The translations under genes and the position numbers were made by a program. A DNA stretch of 64,000 bases from Duncaniella dubosii (GTDB lineage: Bacteria > Bacteroidota > Bacteroidia > Bacteroidales > Muribaculaceae): assembly GCF_004803915.1 (NCBI RefSeq), contig NZ_CP039396.1, forward strand, positions 806,001 to 870,000, read 5' to 3'. The notes beneath the pieces are model-generated. The model was not told where the DNA came from, made no database searches, and saw only the letters and a program-made list of their open reading frames with translations. Shown here piece after piece: positions 1-8,968 of the stretch (position 1 is its first letter; each line of letters starts with the position of its first letter).

Positions 1-3
1 CAC

Positions 4-12
4 TAATTTTGC
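4..12 (+). promoter_or_regulatory. Putative -7 element upstream of tRNA-Arg
   Basis: TAATTTTGC matches the Bacteroidetes -7 box TAnnTTTG. The -33 box would lie outside the window, so it cannot be checked. A transcript starting near 18 would carry a leader of about 74 nt before the tRNA. Confidence 0.4.
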
Positions 13-91
13 ATCCCACAATCCGGTGAAAGCACTCCGGCACATCGTAAGCGGTCAAGAAGCCGCCTCGCCGGAGCGTTCATCTCGATTT

Positions 92-163
92 GTTCCCGTA
101 GTTCAATGGATAGAATATCGGATTCCGGTTCCGACGATTAGGGTTCGACTCCCTACGGGAATA
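92..163 (+). tRNA. tRNA-Arg(CCG)
   Basis: A full cloverleaf of 72 nt can be folded. The acceptor stem is GTTCCCG/CGGGAAT, the D arm is GTTC/GAAT, the anticodon stem is TCGGA/TCCGA with loop TTCCGGT (anticodon CCG), and the T arm is TAGGG/CCCTA with loop TTCGACT. The discriminator is A and CCA is not encoded. Confidence 0.93.
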
Positions 164-199
164 CAACATTTCCACAAAAGCCGCAATCAAGCGAAAGTT

Positions 200-406
200 A
201 TGAGACACTGGATACTGCTAATTCTATTTTCTGTCAGCCTGATATTCTCAGTCAAGGGATATTTCCGGCCCGCAGCTCCCGAGGCTACCGACTATGACGG
301 GGTGAAGGCCGAATACAAATCCCTAAGCAAACGCTACTGCCTGATATGCACATGCCTCTTTCTCTACCTGATAATGCAGCAAATCGAATCCATCGGCCTT
401 GAATAA
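200..406 (+). CDS. Small two-helix membrane protein, unknown function
   Basis: This 68-residue protein begins MRHWILLILFS. It has an N-terminal hydrophobic helix (residues about 3-20), a polar middle containing YDGVKAEYKSL, and a second hydrophobic stretch (about 47-60, LICTCLFLYLIM). The frame is open further upstream, but that part runs through tRNA-Arg and cannot be protein, so the first ATG after the tRNA is taken as the start. It may be co-transcribed with the tRNA. I do not recognise a family; the small size makes this a tentative gene. Confidence 0.5.
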   Translation: MRHWILLILFSVSLIFSVKGYFRPAAPEATDYDGVKAEYKSLSKRYCLICTCLFLYLIMQQIESIGLE

Positions 407-428
407 GCCCCGAGGGTGATAAAATCGG

Positions 429-460
429 TTTGGAGATATGGCAAAAAAGATTTAACTTTG
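429..460 (+). promoter_or_regulatory. Promoter of tRNA-Leu
   Basis: TTTG at 429-432, a 20-bp spacer, then TAACTTTG at 453-460 fit the Bacteroidetes housekeeping promoter. The predicted start lies about 45 nt before the tRNA. Confidence 0.75.
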
Positions 461-511
461 CGCCATCAAAGGCCACGCCTCTTGTTTACATCATCCATAA
501 TCATTAAGGAT

Positions 512-595
512 GCTCGAATGGTGGAATGGTAGACACGAAGGACTTAAAATCCTTTGGTCATTGCGACCGTGCGGGTTCGAGTCCCGCTTCGAGCA
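512..595 (+). tRNA. tRNA-Leu(TAA)
   Basis: Class II tRNA with acceptor stem GCTCGAA/TTCGAGC, anticodon stem AAGGA/TCCTT with loop CTTAAAA (anticodon TAA), a long variable arm (TGGTCATTGCGACCG) and T loop GTTCGAGTC. The discriminator is A and CCA is not encoded. Confidence 0.94.
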
Positions 596-600
596 CAGAC

Positions 601-664
601 AAATATCCGCAAGTGAATGTATCCGTCCATAAAGGACTGCACACCACCTGCGGATATTTTTTAG
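601..664 (+). terminator. Terminator after tRNA-Leu
   Basis: AAATATCCGCA (601-611) pairs with TGCGGATATTT (649-659) across a large loop, followed by a short T run. It sits directly downstream of tRNA-Leu. Confidence 0.7.
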
Positions 665-682
665 TATCTGATATACACTCCT

Positions 683-1116
683 ATGCGTCATTTGATTCTC
701 CGTCATGTCACGGCGTTTATTGTAATCGTCACTTCGATAGTAGCCGTCAGTTGCATTAAGAACAGCAAACCACAACAGACAATTCCCTCCGACGACGAGG
801 AGAGAGTCTACATGCTCGTGGCCACACCCGGCGCTGAGGGCGACTTTACCCGTGCCGTCGCCGTAAGCGACTCGCTGTTTGCCGACATGCTGACAATCGC
901 CTGCGTAGAAACAGGCCATGTCGCCGAAGCCCTCGACTTCGCCCGCAGGGCGCTCCGTCTTGCGGAGGAGCTGGCCGATACGACCGCATGCTCAACGCCT
1001 TCAATTCGCTCGACTCCGTGCGCCGTTCCGACATCGACCGTGAACTTAGCGACCTTAAAATTCCATCAACCAAAGCTGTCTGCAAAATATCCACAGCGCC
1101 TTGGGGATTTCCCTAA
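683..1116 (+). CDS. Putative lipoprotein, unknown function (frameshifted in this sequence)
   Basis: The protein starts MRHLILRHVTAF, has a hydrophobic signal segment and a lipobox-like IVAVSC (Cys about residue 24), so it is probably an exported lipoprotein. The middle is helical (AVAVSDSLFADML, ALDFARRALRLAEEL), reminiscent of TPR-like helices. Near 976 the frame breaks. Adding one C to the CC run at about 974 joins it to a natural-looking continuation (RYDRMLNAFNSLDSVRRSD) ending at 1116, giving 144 residues. Without the repair the reading frame continues as unlikely sequence to 1147. I do not recognise a family. Confidence 0.6.
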
Positions 1117-1360
1117 ATTCGGTTTAGGCTATTCCCTAAGACGCTGATTTTAATGATTTTATCGTCGAAATTTTATGTTTTTTAAAATAAAATATTTATC
1201 TTTACGACATAAATTCATACATTTAACTTTGACACTTCATATTGCATCTAATTTTAACATTAGCGACAGACTATTAACACGACAAAATTTAATCATCAAA
1301 CCTCGGTTTACTTTGTGATTCTATTCTTTACATTTAGCTATAAGCCTATGACACACCCCT

Positions 1361-1396
1361 CCGCAATCGCCGTCAACATGGCGATTGCTTTTTTTA
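1361..1396 (+). terminator. Rho-independent terminator
   Basis: GCAATCGCC and GGCGATTGC form a 9-bp perfect stem with an 8-nt loop, followed by seven T residues. Confidence 0.85.
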
Positions 1397-1486
1397 GTTA
1401 CCTCAAAAATTTTGTCACACATGTGGTGAATCTGCAATGAAAGCTAAAAAATCCGTAAGCAATGTGTTTTTCTGACCATAAAACAG

Positions 1487-1495
1487 TAAATTTGC
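1487..1495 (+). promoter_or_regulatory. -7 element of trpB2 promoter
   Basis: TAAATTTGC (1487-1495) matches TAnnTTTG. A T-rich stretch at 1466-1471 is a weak -33 element. The predicted leader is about 25 nt. Confidence 0.6.
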
Positions 1496-1524
1496 ATCTT
1501 AATAACCCCAGTTTACTATTATTT

Positions 1525-2901
1525 ATGTCAGAAAAAAGAAAAAGATACTTCCTTGACGAGGAAGAAATCCCCCGCGCATGGTACAACATTCAGGCTGACA
1601 TGCCTGTCAAACCCCTCCCGCCGCTCAACCCGCAGACCCGCGAACCGATGAAGGCCGAAGACCTCTATCCGATTTTTGCCCGCGAATGCTGCGATCAGGA
1701 ACTCAACACCACCGACCGCTGGATTCAGATACCGGAGGAGGTTAGGGATATGTACAAATATTACCGCTCTACTCCGCTTGTCCGTGCCTATGGACTTGAA
1801 AAGGCACTCGGCACATCGGCACACATATATTTCAAGAACGAGAGTGTATCGCCGATGGGCTCCCACAAGCTCAATTCAGCCATCCCGCAAGCCTACTACT
1901 GCAAGAAGGAAGGTGTCAAAAACGTCACCACAGAGACAGGTGCCGGACAGTGGGGCGCGTCGCTCTCCTATGCGGCATCGCTCTTCGGACTCGACGCGGC
2001 GGTCTATCAGGTAAAAATTTCATACGAACAGAAGCCATACCGCCGCAGCATCATGCAGACCTACGGCGCACAGGTGACACCGTCGCCCTCAATGTCAACC
2101 CGCGCCGGAAAAGACATTCTCACCGTCAACCCAAACTATCAGGGCTCGCTCGGAACAGCCATATCAGAGGCTGTCGAGCTTGCCCGCACCACACCCGACT
2201 GCAAATATGCGCTCGGATCCGTGCTAAGCCATGTGACACTCCACCAGACCGTAATTGGTCTCGAAGCTGAAAAACAGATGGAGATGGCCGGAGAATATCC
2301 CGACATGGTAATCGCATGTTTCGGCGGAGGCTCGAACTTCGGAGGCATCTCCTTCCCCTTCATGCGCCACAAGATTGCCGGAGAGGAAGGCAAAAGCCAC
2401 ACCCGCTTCATAGCAGCCGAACCGTCATCGTGCCCCAAGCTGACAAAGGGCAAATTCTGCTACGACTTCGGCGACGAGGCCGGCTACACTCCGCTGCTGC
2501 CCATGTATTCGCTCGGCCACAAATTCTCACCCGCCAACATCCATGCAGGCGGTCTCCGCTATCATGGCGCAGGCGTTATTGTCAGCCAGCTGCTGAAAGA
2601 CGGCCTTATGGAAGCGGTTGACATCGAACAGCTCGAATCGTTTGAAGCAGGCTGTCTGTTCGCACGTGCCGAAGGCATCATACCCGCACCGGAATCATGC
2701 CATGCGATCGCAGCCACCATCCGTGAAGTCAAGAAACTCAAGCCGGGCGAAAAAAAGGTGATACTTTTCAACCTTTCGGGCCACGGACTCGTCGACATGG
2801 CCTCGTATGACAAATATCTCTCCGGCGACCTTGTGAACTATTCGGTCACCGACGAGGAAATCGACGCCAACTTTGCCAAGTCTGACACAGTTGAAGCCTG
2901 A
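1525..2901 (+). CDS. trpB: Stand-alone tryptophan synthase beta chain, TrpB2 type
   Basis: 458-residue PLP enzyme that would condense indole with serine to give tryptophan. The PLP lysine is K115 in MGSHKLNSA, the catalytic glutamate is E137 in TETGAGQWG, and the phosphate-binding loop is GGGSN at 267-271. The length, and the N-terminal part with RAWYNIQADMP, are typical of the TrpB2 subgroup and longer than classical TrpB (about 400). No trpA or other trp gene is nearby, as is usual for TrpB2, so indole salvage or a side activity on serine is possible. The ATG at 1525 lies just after a good promoter; the longer frame from 1462 overlaps that promoter and is rejected. Confidence 0.92.
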   Translation: MSEKRKRYFLDEEEIPRAWYNIQADMPVKPLPPLNPQTREPMKAEDLYPIFARECCDQELNTTDRWIQIPEEVRDMYKYYRSTPLVRAYGLEKALGTSAHIYFKNESVSPMGSHKLNSAIPQAYYCKKEGVKNVTTETGAGQWGASLSYAASLFGLDAAVYQVKISYEQKPYRRSIMQTYGAQVTPSPSMSTRAGKDILTVNPNYQGSLGTAISEAVELARTTPDCKYALGSVLSHVTLHQTVIGLEAEKQMEMAGEYPDMVIACFGGGSNFGGISFPFMRHKIAGEEGKSHTRFIAAEPSSCPKLTKGKFCYDFGDEAGYTPLLPMYSLGHKFSPANIHAGGLRYHGAGVIVSQLLKDGLMEAVDIEQLESFEAGCLFARAEGIIPAPESCHAIAATIREVKKLKPGEKKVILFNLSGHGLVDMASYDKYLSGDLVNYSVTDEEIDANFAKSDTVEA

Positions 2902-2995
2902 CACTCCCACGGCGCAGGGTCTGAGGGCCACGAACCTCATCCCTGCGCCTGAACTATACTTTCTGTTTAAGTTACCTATATAATCCGACATACAG

Positions 2996-3958
2996 ATGAC
3001 CAAAGAAGACCTCAGAATCGTATTTCTCGGCACTCCTGATTTTGCAGTCGAAAGCCTCCGGCGCATCGTCGACGGCGGATACAACGTCGCAGGCGTGGTG
3101 ACAATGCCTGACAAACCGGCGGGACGCGGACACAAAATGTATCATTCGCCCGTCAAGGAGTTTGCAGAAGCCCGCGGACTCCATCTCATGCAGCCGGTCA
3201 AGCTTAAAGACCCCGAGTTTGTCGATGAACTACGTTCGCTCAACGCCGACCTGTTTATCGTCATCGCCTTCCGCATGCTTCCTGAAGTGGTATGGACTAT
3301 GCCGCGCCTCGGCACATTCAATCTCCACGCTTCGCTGCTCCCGCGCTACCGTGGCGCAGCCCCGATCAACTGGGCTGTCATCAACGGAGACACGGAGACC
3401 GGGGTCACGACTTTCTTCCTCAAGCATGAAATAGACACCGGCGACATCATCGCACAGGAACGTGTCGAAATCCTTCCGACCGACAATGTGGGCGATGTGC
3501 ACGACCGCCTCATGATGCTCGGCGCAGACCTTACCATCAAGACCATCGACGACATCATTGCCGGGACACTCACCACAACCCCACAGGACAGACTTCTCGG
3601 CGAAACGGAAGCCACTCCTGCACCGAAGATTTTCAAGGAGACATGCAAAATCGACTGGACAGCCCCGGCCGAGACCATCCATAACCTCGTGCGCGGACTG
3701 TCGCCCTACCCCGCCGCATGGGCGACATTGGTCGACGGTGACACTGAACTTGGAGCAGTCAAGATTTTCGAGACACGCGTCACCGACACCCCGTCGGCCA
3801 CTCCGGGAGAAATAATCATCGAAGGCGACAGCCTGACCGCCGGATGCGGCGACGGACGCCGTATCGAAATCCTGAGCCTCCAAGCGCCGGGAAAACGCCG
3901 CATGCCTGTGGCCGACTTCCTCCGCGGCTCGCGCCTCGCCAACCCTAAATTCATCTAA
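2996..3958 (+). CDS. fmt: Methionyl-tRNA formyltransferase
   Basis: 320-residue cytosolic enzyme that transfers a formyl group from 10-formyl-tetrahydrofolate to initiator Met-tRNA. The catalytic-domain signature is clear: N109, H111 and the SLLPRYRGAAPINW loop (113-126), with D147 in HEIDTGD. The smaller C-terminal OB-like domain follows from about residue 205 (KIDWTAPAETIHNLVRGLSP). Length is normal. It is 94 bp downstream of trpB2 and ends before a clear terminator at 4109. Confidence 0.97.
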   Translation: MTKEDLRIVFLGTPDFAVESLRRIVDGGYNVAGVVTMPDKPAGRGHKMYHSPVKEFAEARGLHLMQPVKLKDPEFVDELRSLNADLFIVIAFRMLPEVVWTMPRLGTFNLHASLLPRYRGAAPINWAVINGDTETGVTTFFLKHEIDTGDIIAQERVEILPTDNVGDVHDRLMMLGADLTIKTIDDIIAGTLTTTPQDRLLGETEATPAPKIFKETCKIDWTAPAETIHNLVRGLSPYPAAWATLVDGDTELGAVKIFETRVTDTPSATPGEIIIEGDSLTAGCGDGRRIEILSLQAPGKRRMPVADFLRGSRLANPKFI

Positions 3959-4108
3959 GCTTAGTCAGACATTATCAGTCTCCGCTACTAATCATCTGTT
4001 AATCTTCCCATTGCACATATCAACAGTCAACCAAAGACAATAGAGCGTAAAAAATTGCCATTGCCACAGACAATCATTAACAAATATTGTGAAACGGCAT
4101 CCAATCAG

Positions 4109-4139
4109 ACCGCATGCTCCGGCGTGCGGTTTTATTTTT
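4109..4139 (+). terminator. Terminator after fmt
   Basis: CCGCATG pairs with CGTGCGG around a short loop and is followed by TTTTATTTTT. The region from 3959 to 4248 contains no other gene. Confidence 0.75.
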
Positions 4140-4176
4140 ATAACTATCTTTTCAACTGAGTTCGGGAATAATTTGT

Positions 4177-4185
4177 TAAATTTGC
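4177..4185 (+). promoter_or_regulatory. -7 element of cvpA-sufB operon
   Basis: TAAATTTGC matches the Bacteroidetes -7 box. The predicted 5' leader is about 60 nt. The -33 region (TTTTC at about 4149) is weak. Confidence 0.55.
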
Positions 4186-4248
4186 ATCGAATATCCTTTT
4201 CCCGAAAGGGACTATAAGGAAAGAGTCAAAAAAACAAACCGATTTTTC

Positions 4249-4851
4249 ATGGCAGCTATCGACATAATCCTACTTCTAATCTTCATTCTGACAGCGTGGC
4301 TCGGTTTCCGTAAAGGCATCATCACGCAGATCGGATCAGTCGCAGCCATAATCGTCGCCATCATAGCCTGCCGCATGTTCGGCGCGACTGTCGAGGACAT
4401 TCTCTTCGGCCAGAGACCCGAGTGGGATTCCGGATTTTCAAAATACGCAGTCTCGATAATCTCCAACGCGGTTATCTACATGGTGGCCTACTATGCGGTC
4501 ATCCTTGTCTCACGGCTGCTCCACACACTGACTCACGTGGTGCTGCTTGCTCCGCTCGACCATATCGCTGGGGCGGCTTTCTCGGTCGCGAAATACGGAC
4601 TGCTCGTCAGTCTGCTGCTCAATCTCTACATCGTAGTCTTTCCGCAGACATCGTTGCTCGCACAATCGCGGCTGGCAGACGGAAAGGCCGTGGAAGCCGT
4701 CATCGGCTTTGCCCCGTGGGTGCTCGACGCAATCAATCCTGTCAATGACAGGCAGGATGACGGAAAGCTCCCTGAAAATAATGACAAGGAGACGGACTCC
4801 CAACGGATTCCCGACACAAAAACGGTCTCCCAAGTTGTATATTGCGAATAA
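4249..4851 (+). CDS. CvpA family membrane protein
   Basis: 200-residue inner-membrane protein with four hydrophobic helices. The first two lie at about residues 3-45 with the family-typical [17 protein letters not shown] between them; the others lie at about 75-95 and 105-130. A charged cytoplasmic tail follows from about residue 160. In E. coli CvpA is linked to colicin V production and envelope stress; the molecular role is unknown. Its stop codon overlaps the ATG of sufB (TAATG), so the two are probably translationally coupled, an arrangement common in Bacteroidales. Confidence 0.85.
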   Translation: MAAIDIILLLIFILTAWLGFRKGIITQIGSVAAIIVAIIACRMFGATVEDILFGQRPEWDSGFSKYAVSIISNAVIYMVAYYAVILVSRLLHTLTHVVLLAPLDHIAGAAFSVAKYGLLVSLLLNLYIVVFPQTSLLAQSRLADGKAVEAVIGFAPWVLDAINPVNDRQDDGKLPENNDKETDSQRIPDTKTVSQVVYCE

Positions 4852-6332
4852 TGAATCAAATGGAAACAAAAGATAAGAATAACGCCAACGAGAGCGAGAA
4901 GCTCATCAAAAGCGCGACATCTGATGAATATAAATACGGGTTCACTTCCGACATCGACACCGACATCATTCCCGTCGGACTCAACGAGGAAGTTGTCCGT
5001 CTCATATCGGCAAAAAAAGGTGAGCCGGAATGGCTTCTCGACTTCCGTCTGAAAGCGTTCCGCTATTGGGAGACCCTGAAGATGCCTGACTGGGCACACC
5101 TCAACATCCCGCCCATCGACTATCAGGCTATCAGCTACTATGCCGAACCGCGCTCAAAGGCCAGAGGGCCTGAAAGCCTCGATGAAGTAGACCCGCAGCT
5201 GCTCGACACCTTCAACCGCCTCGGCATACCGCTGCAGGAACAGAAGGCTCTCGCAGGTATGGCCGTCGATGCCGTGATGGACTCGGTGAGCGTCAAGACC
5301 ACCCACCGCGAGAAACTCGCGGAGAAGGGCATTATATTCTGCTCTATTTCCGAAGCGGTCAAGGACTATCCCGACCTCGTAAAAAAATATCTCGGTTCAG
5401 TGGTCAGCTACCGCGACAACTTTTTCGCTGCCCTCAACTCGGCCGTGTTCTCCGACGGATCGTTTGTCTACATTCCCAAAGGAGTACGCTGCCCGATGGA
5501 GCTTTCGACCTATTTCCGCATCAACGCGGCTGGAACAGGCCAGTTTGAACGCACCCTGATTGTGGCCGACGACGATGCCTACGTGAGCTACCTCGAAGGC
5601 TGCACCGCACCGATGCGCGACGAAAACCAGCTCCATGCCGCTATCGTCGAAATCGTGGTGGAAGACCGTGCGGAAGTGAAATACTCAACCGTACAGAACT
5701 GGTATGCAGGCGATGCAGAAGGTCGCGGAGGTATCTACAACTTTGTGACCAAACGCGGACTCTGCCGTGGCGACCACTCGAAACTTTCGTGGACTCAGGT
5801 AGAGACAGGTTCGGCAATCACATGGAAATATCCCTCGTGTGTGCTCAAAGGCGATTACTCACGCGGCGAATTTTACTCCGTGGCAGTCACAAAGAACTAT
5901 CAGCAGGCCGACACCGGCACAAAAATGATACATATCGGCAAAAATTCCACCTCGACCATCGTTTCGAAGGGTATCTCAGCAGGTCATTCACAGAACTCCT
6001 ACAGAGGTCTGGTCAAAGTGGCCAAGGATGCCGACGGATGCCGAAACTACACTCAATGCGACTCACTGCTGATGGGCAGCAAATGTGGCGCGCACACCTT
6101 CCCCTACATCGACGTGCTCAACGACACAGCCATTGTCGAACACGAGGCCACGACTTCAAAAATATCAGAAGACCAGCTCTTCTACTGCAATCAGCGAGGA
6201 ATACCGACCGAGGAAGCTATAGCGCTTATTGTCAACGGCTATGCGAAGGAAGTAATGAACAAACTTCCGATGGAGTTTGCAGTCGAGGCACAGAACCTGC
6301 TCCAGATAACACTTGAAGGCTCTGTCGGATGA
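4851..6332 (+). CDS. sufB: Fe-S cluster assembly scaffold SufB
   Basis: 493-residue SufB of the SUF system, which builds Fe-S clusters with SufC and SufD. The family beta-helix core is intact (for example [47 protein letters not shown]), with C-terminal [25 protein letters not shown] at 4851 overlaps the cvpA stop codon and is preferred over an upstream TTG at 4842. In related genomes sufB is normally followed by sufC, sufD and sufS. Here its stop codon overlaps the start of an rsmI-like gene and no other suf gene is present in the window. Confidence 0.96.
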   Translation: MNQMETKDKNNANESEKLIKSATSDEYKYGFTSDIDTDIIPVGLNEEVVRLISAKKGEPEWLLDFRLKAFRYWETLKMPDWAHLNIPPIDYQAISYYAEPRSKARGPESLDEVDPQLLDTFNRLGIPLQEQKALAGMAVDAVMDSVSVKTTHREKLAEKGIIFCSISEAVKDYPDLVKKYLGSVVSYRDNFFAALNSAVFSDGSFVYIPKGVRCPMELSTYFRINAAGTGQFERTLIVADDDAYVSYLEGCTAPMRDENQLHAAIVEIVVEDRAEVKYSTVQNWYAGDAEGRGGIYNFVTKRGLCRGDHSKLSWTQVETGSAITWKYPSCVLKGDYSRGEFYSVAVTKNYQQADTGTKMIHIGKNSTSTIVSKGISAGHSQNSYRGLVKVAKDADGCRNYTQCDSLLMGSKCGAHTFPYIDVLNDTAIVEHEATTSKISEDQLFYCNQRGIPTEEAIALIVNGYAKEVMNKLPMEFAVEAQNLLQITLEGSVG

Positions 6333-7087
6333 TGACTGAAAAGCAAACGACCGATATCAAAGCCACAGACAACACCCGGCAAATCCGCCCGGCGCTCTAT
6401 CTCATACCCTCGACCATGAGCGATGCGCCGGTGAGCGACGTAATCCCCGACGGCAATATCACGATAATCCGTGGCATAAGGCACTTCGTAGTTGAAAACG
6501 TCCGCACTGTCAGACGTTTCCTCAAGCGCTGTGACCGCAACATCGACATCGACACACTGAGTTTCACCGTGCTCGACGAGCATACACGGCCGGAAGAAAT
6601 ACCCGCCATGCTCAGTCCCATTGCCGAAGGCCATCCCGTCGGTGTAATTTCCGAAGCCGGCTGTCCGGCTATCGCCGATCCGGGTGCCGACCTTGTGGCA
6701 ATAGCCCAGACGAAAGGCTACGAGACAATACCACTCGTCGGTCCATCAAGCATTATTCTCTCGCTTATGGGCTCAGGTTTCAACGGACAGAGTTTCGCCT
6801 TTGTCGGATACCTGCCACACGAATCCAAAGCCCGCACGGCACGACTGCGCGAACTCGAACAACGGATACGCCGGGAGGGACAGACGCAGATTTTCATCGA
6901 GACTCCCTATCGCAACAACCGCCTCATCGCCGAGCTTGCCTCAACCCTGCCACCGGGGCTTAAACTCTGTGTCGCATCCGACATCACCGGCCCGCAGCAG
7001 AGCATCGTGACTCTACCGCTGTCAAAATGGGCAAAGCGGAAGTATGACTACGACAAGATTCCGACGATATTCCTGCTGAATTCGTAG
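6329..7087 (+). CDS. RsmI-like SAM-dependent methyltransferase (tetrapyrrole methylase fold)
   Basis: 252-residue protein of the tetrapyrrole methylase superfamily, closest in motifs to RsmI, the 16S rRNA C1402 ribose 2'-O-methyltransferase. Visible motifs are the N-terminal ALYLIPSTM, the SAM-binding loop [20 protein letters not shown] (about 108-127) and [16 protein letters not shown] (about 135-150). The first part differs from classical RsmI (no GNLGD loop), as in the shorter Bacteroidetes subgroup, so the exact substrate is uncertain. It overlaps the sufB stop codon by 4 nt (ATGA), suggesting translational coupling. Confidence 0.85.
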   Translation: MMTEKQTTDIKATDNTRQIRPALYLIPSTMSDAPVSDVIPDGNITIIRGIRHFVVENVRTVRRFLKRCDRNIDIDTLSFTVLDEHTRPEEIPAMLSPIAEGHPVGVISEAGCPAIADPGADLVAIAQTKGYETIPLVGPSSIILSLMGSGFNGQSFAFVGYLPHESKARTARLRELEQRIRREGQTQIFIETPYRNNRLIAELASTLPPGLKLCVASDITGPQQSIVTLPLSKWAKRKYDYDKIPTIFLLNS

Positions 7088-7171
7088 AGGGCTTATCAGA
7101 TTCAGACTGTCGGATGTCAGACTATCCGAAACAAAGAATACCACAACCACATAACACCCATATACTACTCA

Positions 7172-8212
7172 TTGGCTAAATCACGCAAAATAACAGGCAG
7201 ACGCATGCCGGGCCTTTTCGATCCGTTTGACGACAATACTATCGAAAACGGAGATTTCCGCATTATTCCCGACAAAAAGATGGAGGAAATAACGCGGGAA
7301 ATCAGGCGTGAACAACAATCGGCAGGTGTGATTGACGAACTTCCGCCCTTGGCTGCCAATGAAAAGGTATATTTCATGAGCTTCGGAAGCGGAAGTTCCG
7401 GCAACTGTTCCTATATCGGAGACAGCCAGAACGGATTTCTAATCGACGCCGGCGTGGAAATAGCAAAAGTAATCGAAAGCCTTCGCCGCAACGGCATCTC
7501 GATGGACAGGGTCAAAGGGATATGCCTCACGCATGATCATGGCGACCACATCCGCGATGTCTACGGCCTTTTGCGACGCTACCGTCATCTTCGGGTCTAC
7601 TGCACGCCAAAGACACTCAACGGCATCCTGCGCCGCCACAATGTGTCGCGACGTATCAAGGACTATCACGCTCCTATCTACAAGGAATTCCCGTTCCGTA
7701 TAGGCAATTTCGAGATTACGGCGTTTGAAGTGATGCACGACGGAGCAGACAATTCAGGCTATTTCATCACCCACGGCGACATCCGCTTTGCCATCGCGAC
7801 CGACCTCGGCTGCATCAGCGAACGTGTGAACCACTACATGCGCCAAGCAACACACATCGTCATCGAGGCCAACTATGATTTCCAGATGCTACGCGAAGGC
7901 CGCTACCCCGAATATCTTAAAGCCCGCATCGAGGCAGCCAACGGACATCTCGACAACCGGGTGACAGCCAGTTTTCTCGCCGACATCTACACGCCACAAC
8001 TGCGCAATGTGTTCCTCTGTCATCTATCTCTCGACAACAACACTCCACACAAGGCTATCGACGCGGTTGAGAGGGCGCTCACGGCCGCCGGTGTCAGATA
8101 TTTCGGCAACGGATTCAACTGTCTCAATGACGCAGACGCGCCCGAGCCACGCATCCACCTCGCCGCCCTGCCTCGCTTTGAAGCCTCTCCTCTCTATCCC
8201 TTGGAGCTTTAG
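7172..8212 (+). CDS. Metallo-beta-lactamase fold hydrolase, YycJ/WalJ-like
   Basis: 346 residues from a TTG start; an ATG at 7205 gives 335 residues and is an equally possible start. The core begins at about residue 68 (FMSFGSGSSGNCSYIG) and carries the metal motif THDHGDH (about 121-127). Later ligands lie in EVMHDG and ATDLGC. YycJ/WalJ proteins are predicted or shown to be DNA 5'-3' exonucleases. The unusual part is a 65-residue charged N-terminal extension (GRRMPGLFDPFDDNTIENG and on) absent from short homologues. It precedes the HD-domain gene by 21 bp in the same direction. Confidence 0.85.
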   Translation: MAKSRKITGRRMPGLFDPFDDNTIENGDFRIIPDKKMEEITREIRREQQSAGVIDELPPLAANEKVYFMSFGSGSSGNCSYIGDSQNGFLIDAGVEIAKVIESLRRNGISMDRVKGICLTHDHGDHIRDVYGLLRRYRHLRVYCTPKTLNGILRRHNVSRRIKDYHAPIYKEFPFRIGNFEITAFEVMHDGADNSGYFITHGDIRFAIATDLGCISERVNHYMRQATHIVIEANYDFQMLREGRYPEYLKARIEAANGHLDNRVTASFLADIYTPQLRNVFLCHLSLDNNTPHKAIDAVERALTAAGVRYFGNGFNCLNDADAPEPRIHLAALPRFEASPLYPLEL

Positions 8213-8233
8213 ACCATAACCATCCTCCACACT

Positions 8234-8887
8234 ATGATAACACCTGCCGAATTTTACAAATCTCTCCCGGGCGACATCCCGCGATTATTCTCCGAATGGG
8301 GACAGTTTCTCTACAACAACGTGGAATTCAACATGCCCGACAGCCCTCTGCATGCAAAAGGCCATTGCGAACGGGTGTTGTTCCACGCGCTCTACATGGG
8401 TAACCGCGAGATGGGCGGACAGGACTCCGAGGCACTTGAGATACTCGCACATGCAGCGGTGTTTCATGACACCCGCCGGCTTGATGAATATCTGGACACT
8501 GGTCACGGTGCACGCGCATCGGTCTACTATAAGGATTTCTGCCGGAAACCGGACTGCGATATCACATTTCATCCCGAAGCAGCCTATCTGATGCGCTATC
8601 ACGACCTCGATGACAAAGTCGGAATCGAAGCCATCCGCAAAGCATTCCCGGAAAATCATGAACGGGTCGAAAAACTCTATGCGATATTCAAGGATGCCGA
8701 CGCACTTGACCGCTGGAGGCTCGGACGATGGGGACTTGATGAAAAATATCTACGGACTCCATCATCACACCTTTTGGTCGAGACCGCACGCCGTCTGGTA
8801 AACGAAACCATGTCGCCCGAAGTCCTTGACCACTACGACAGACTTGTCGACAGCATAATGCGCAATAAGAACAAGGATAACGCTTAA
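8234..8887 (+). CDS. HD-domain phosphohydrolase
   Basis: 217-residue soluble protein with an HD metal-binding domain: H41 (HAKGHCERV), the HD pair in HAAVFHDTRRLDEY (about 76-89), and a downstream D in FKDADALDRWRLG (about 155-167). HD proteins hydrolyse phosphomonoesters or phosphodiesters, but the substrate cannot be read from the sequence. It lies 21 bp after the metallo-beta-lactamase gene, so the two probably form an operon, and it ends just before a strong terminator shared with the convergent queA operon. Confidence 0.8.
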   Translation: MITPAEFYKSLPGDIPRLFSEWGQFLYNNVEFNMPDSPLHAKGHCERVLFHALYMGNREMGGQDSEALEILAHAAVFHDTRRLDEYLDTGHGARASVYYKDFCRKPDCDITFHPEAAYLMRYHDLDDKVGIEAIRKAFPENHERVEKLYAIFKDADALDRWRLGRWGLDEKYLRTPSSHLLVETARRLVNETMSPEVLDHYDRLVDSIMRNKNKDNA

Positions 8888-8900
8888 CAGACAGAAACAG

Positions 8901-8954
8901 AAAAAACGACGTGGCAGCTGTTGGACTTTTCAACAGCTGCCACATCGTTTTTTA
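8901..8954. terminator. Bidirectional terminator between HD gene and queA
   Basis: GTGGCAGCTGTTG (8911-8923) pairs with CAACAGCTGCCAC (8931-8943) as a 13-bp perfect stem. It is flanked by an A run on the left and a T run on the right, so it can stop transcription from both convergent genes. Confidence 0.92.
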
Positions 8955-8968
8955 ACAACAGGTATCTT

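Larger units (their letters stand above)
1117..1524. other. AT-rich intergenic region before trpB2
   Basis: No convincing gene is seen. The stretch is very AT-rich between about 1150 and 1330 and holds a strong terminator (1361-1396) and the trpB2 promoter (1487-1495). A short non-coding RNA ending at the terminator is possible, because the terminator lies about 250 nt beyond the previous stop codon, but I see no strong promoter for it. Confidence 0.5.

Noticed and set aside
26..406. A longer open frame covering 26-406
   Set aside because: It runs through tRNA-Arg at 92-163; only the part from ATG 200 could be a protein.
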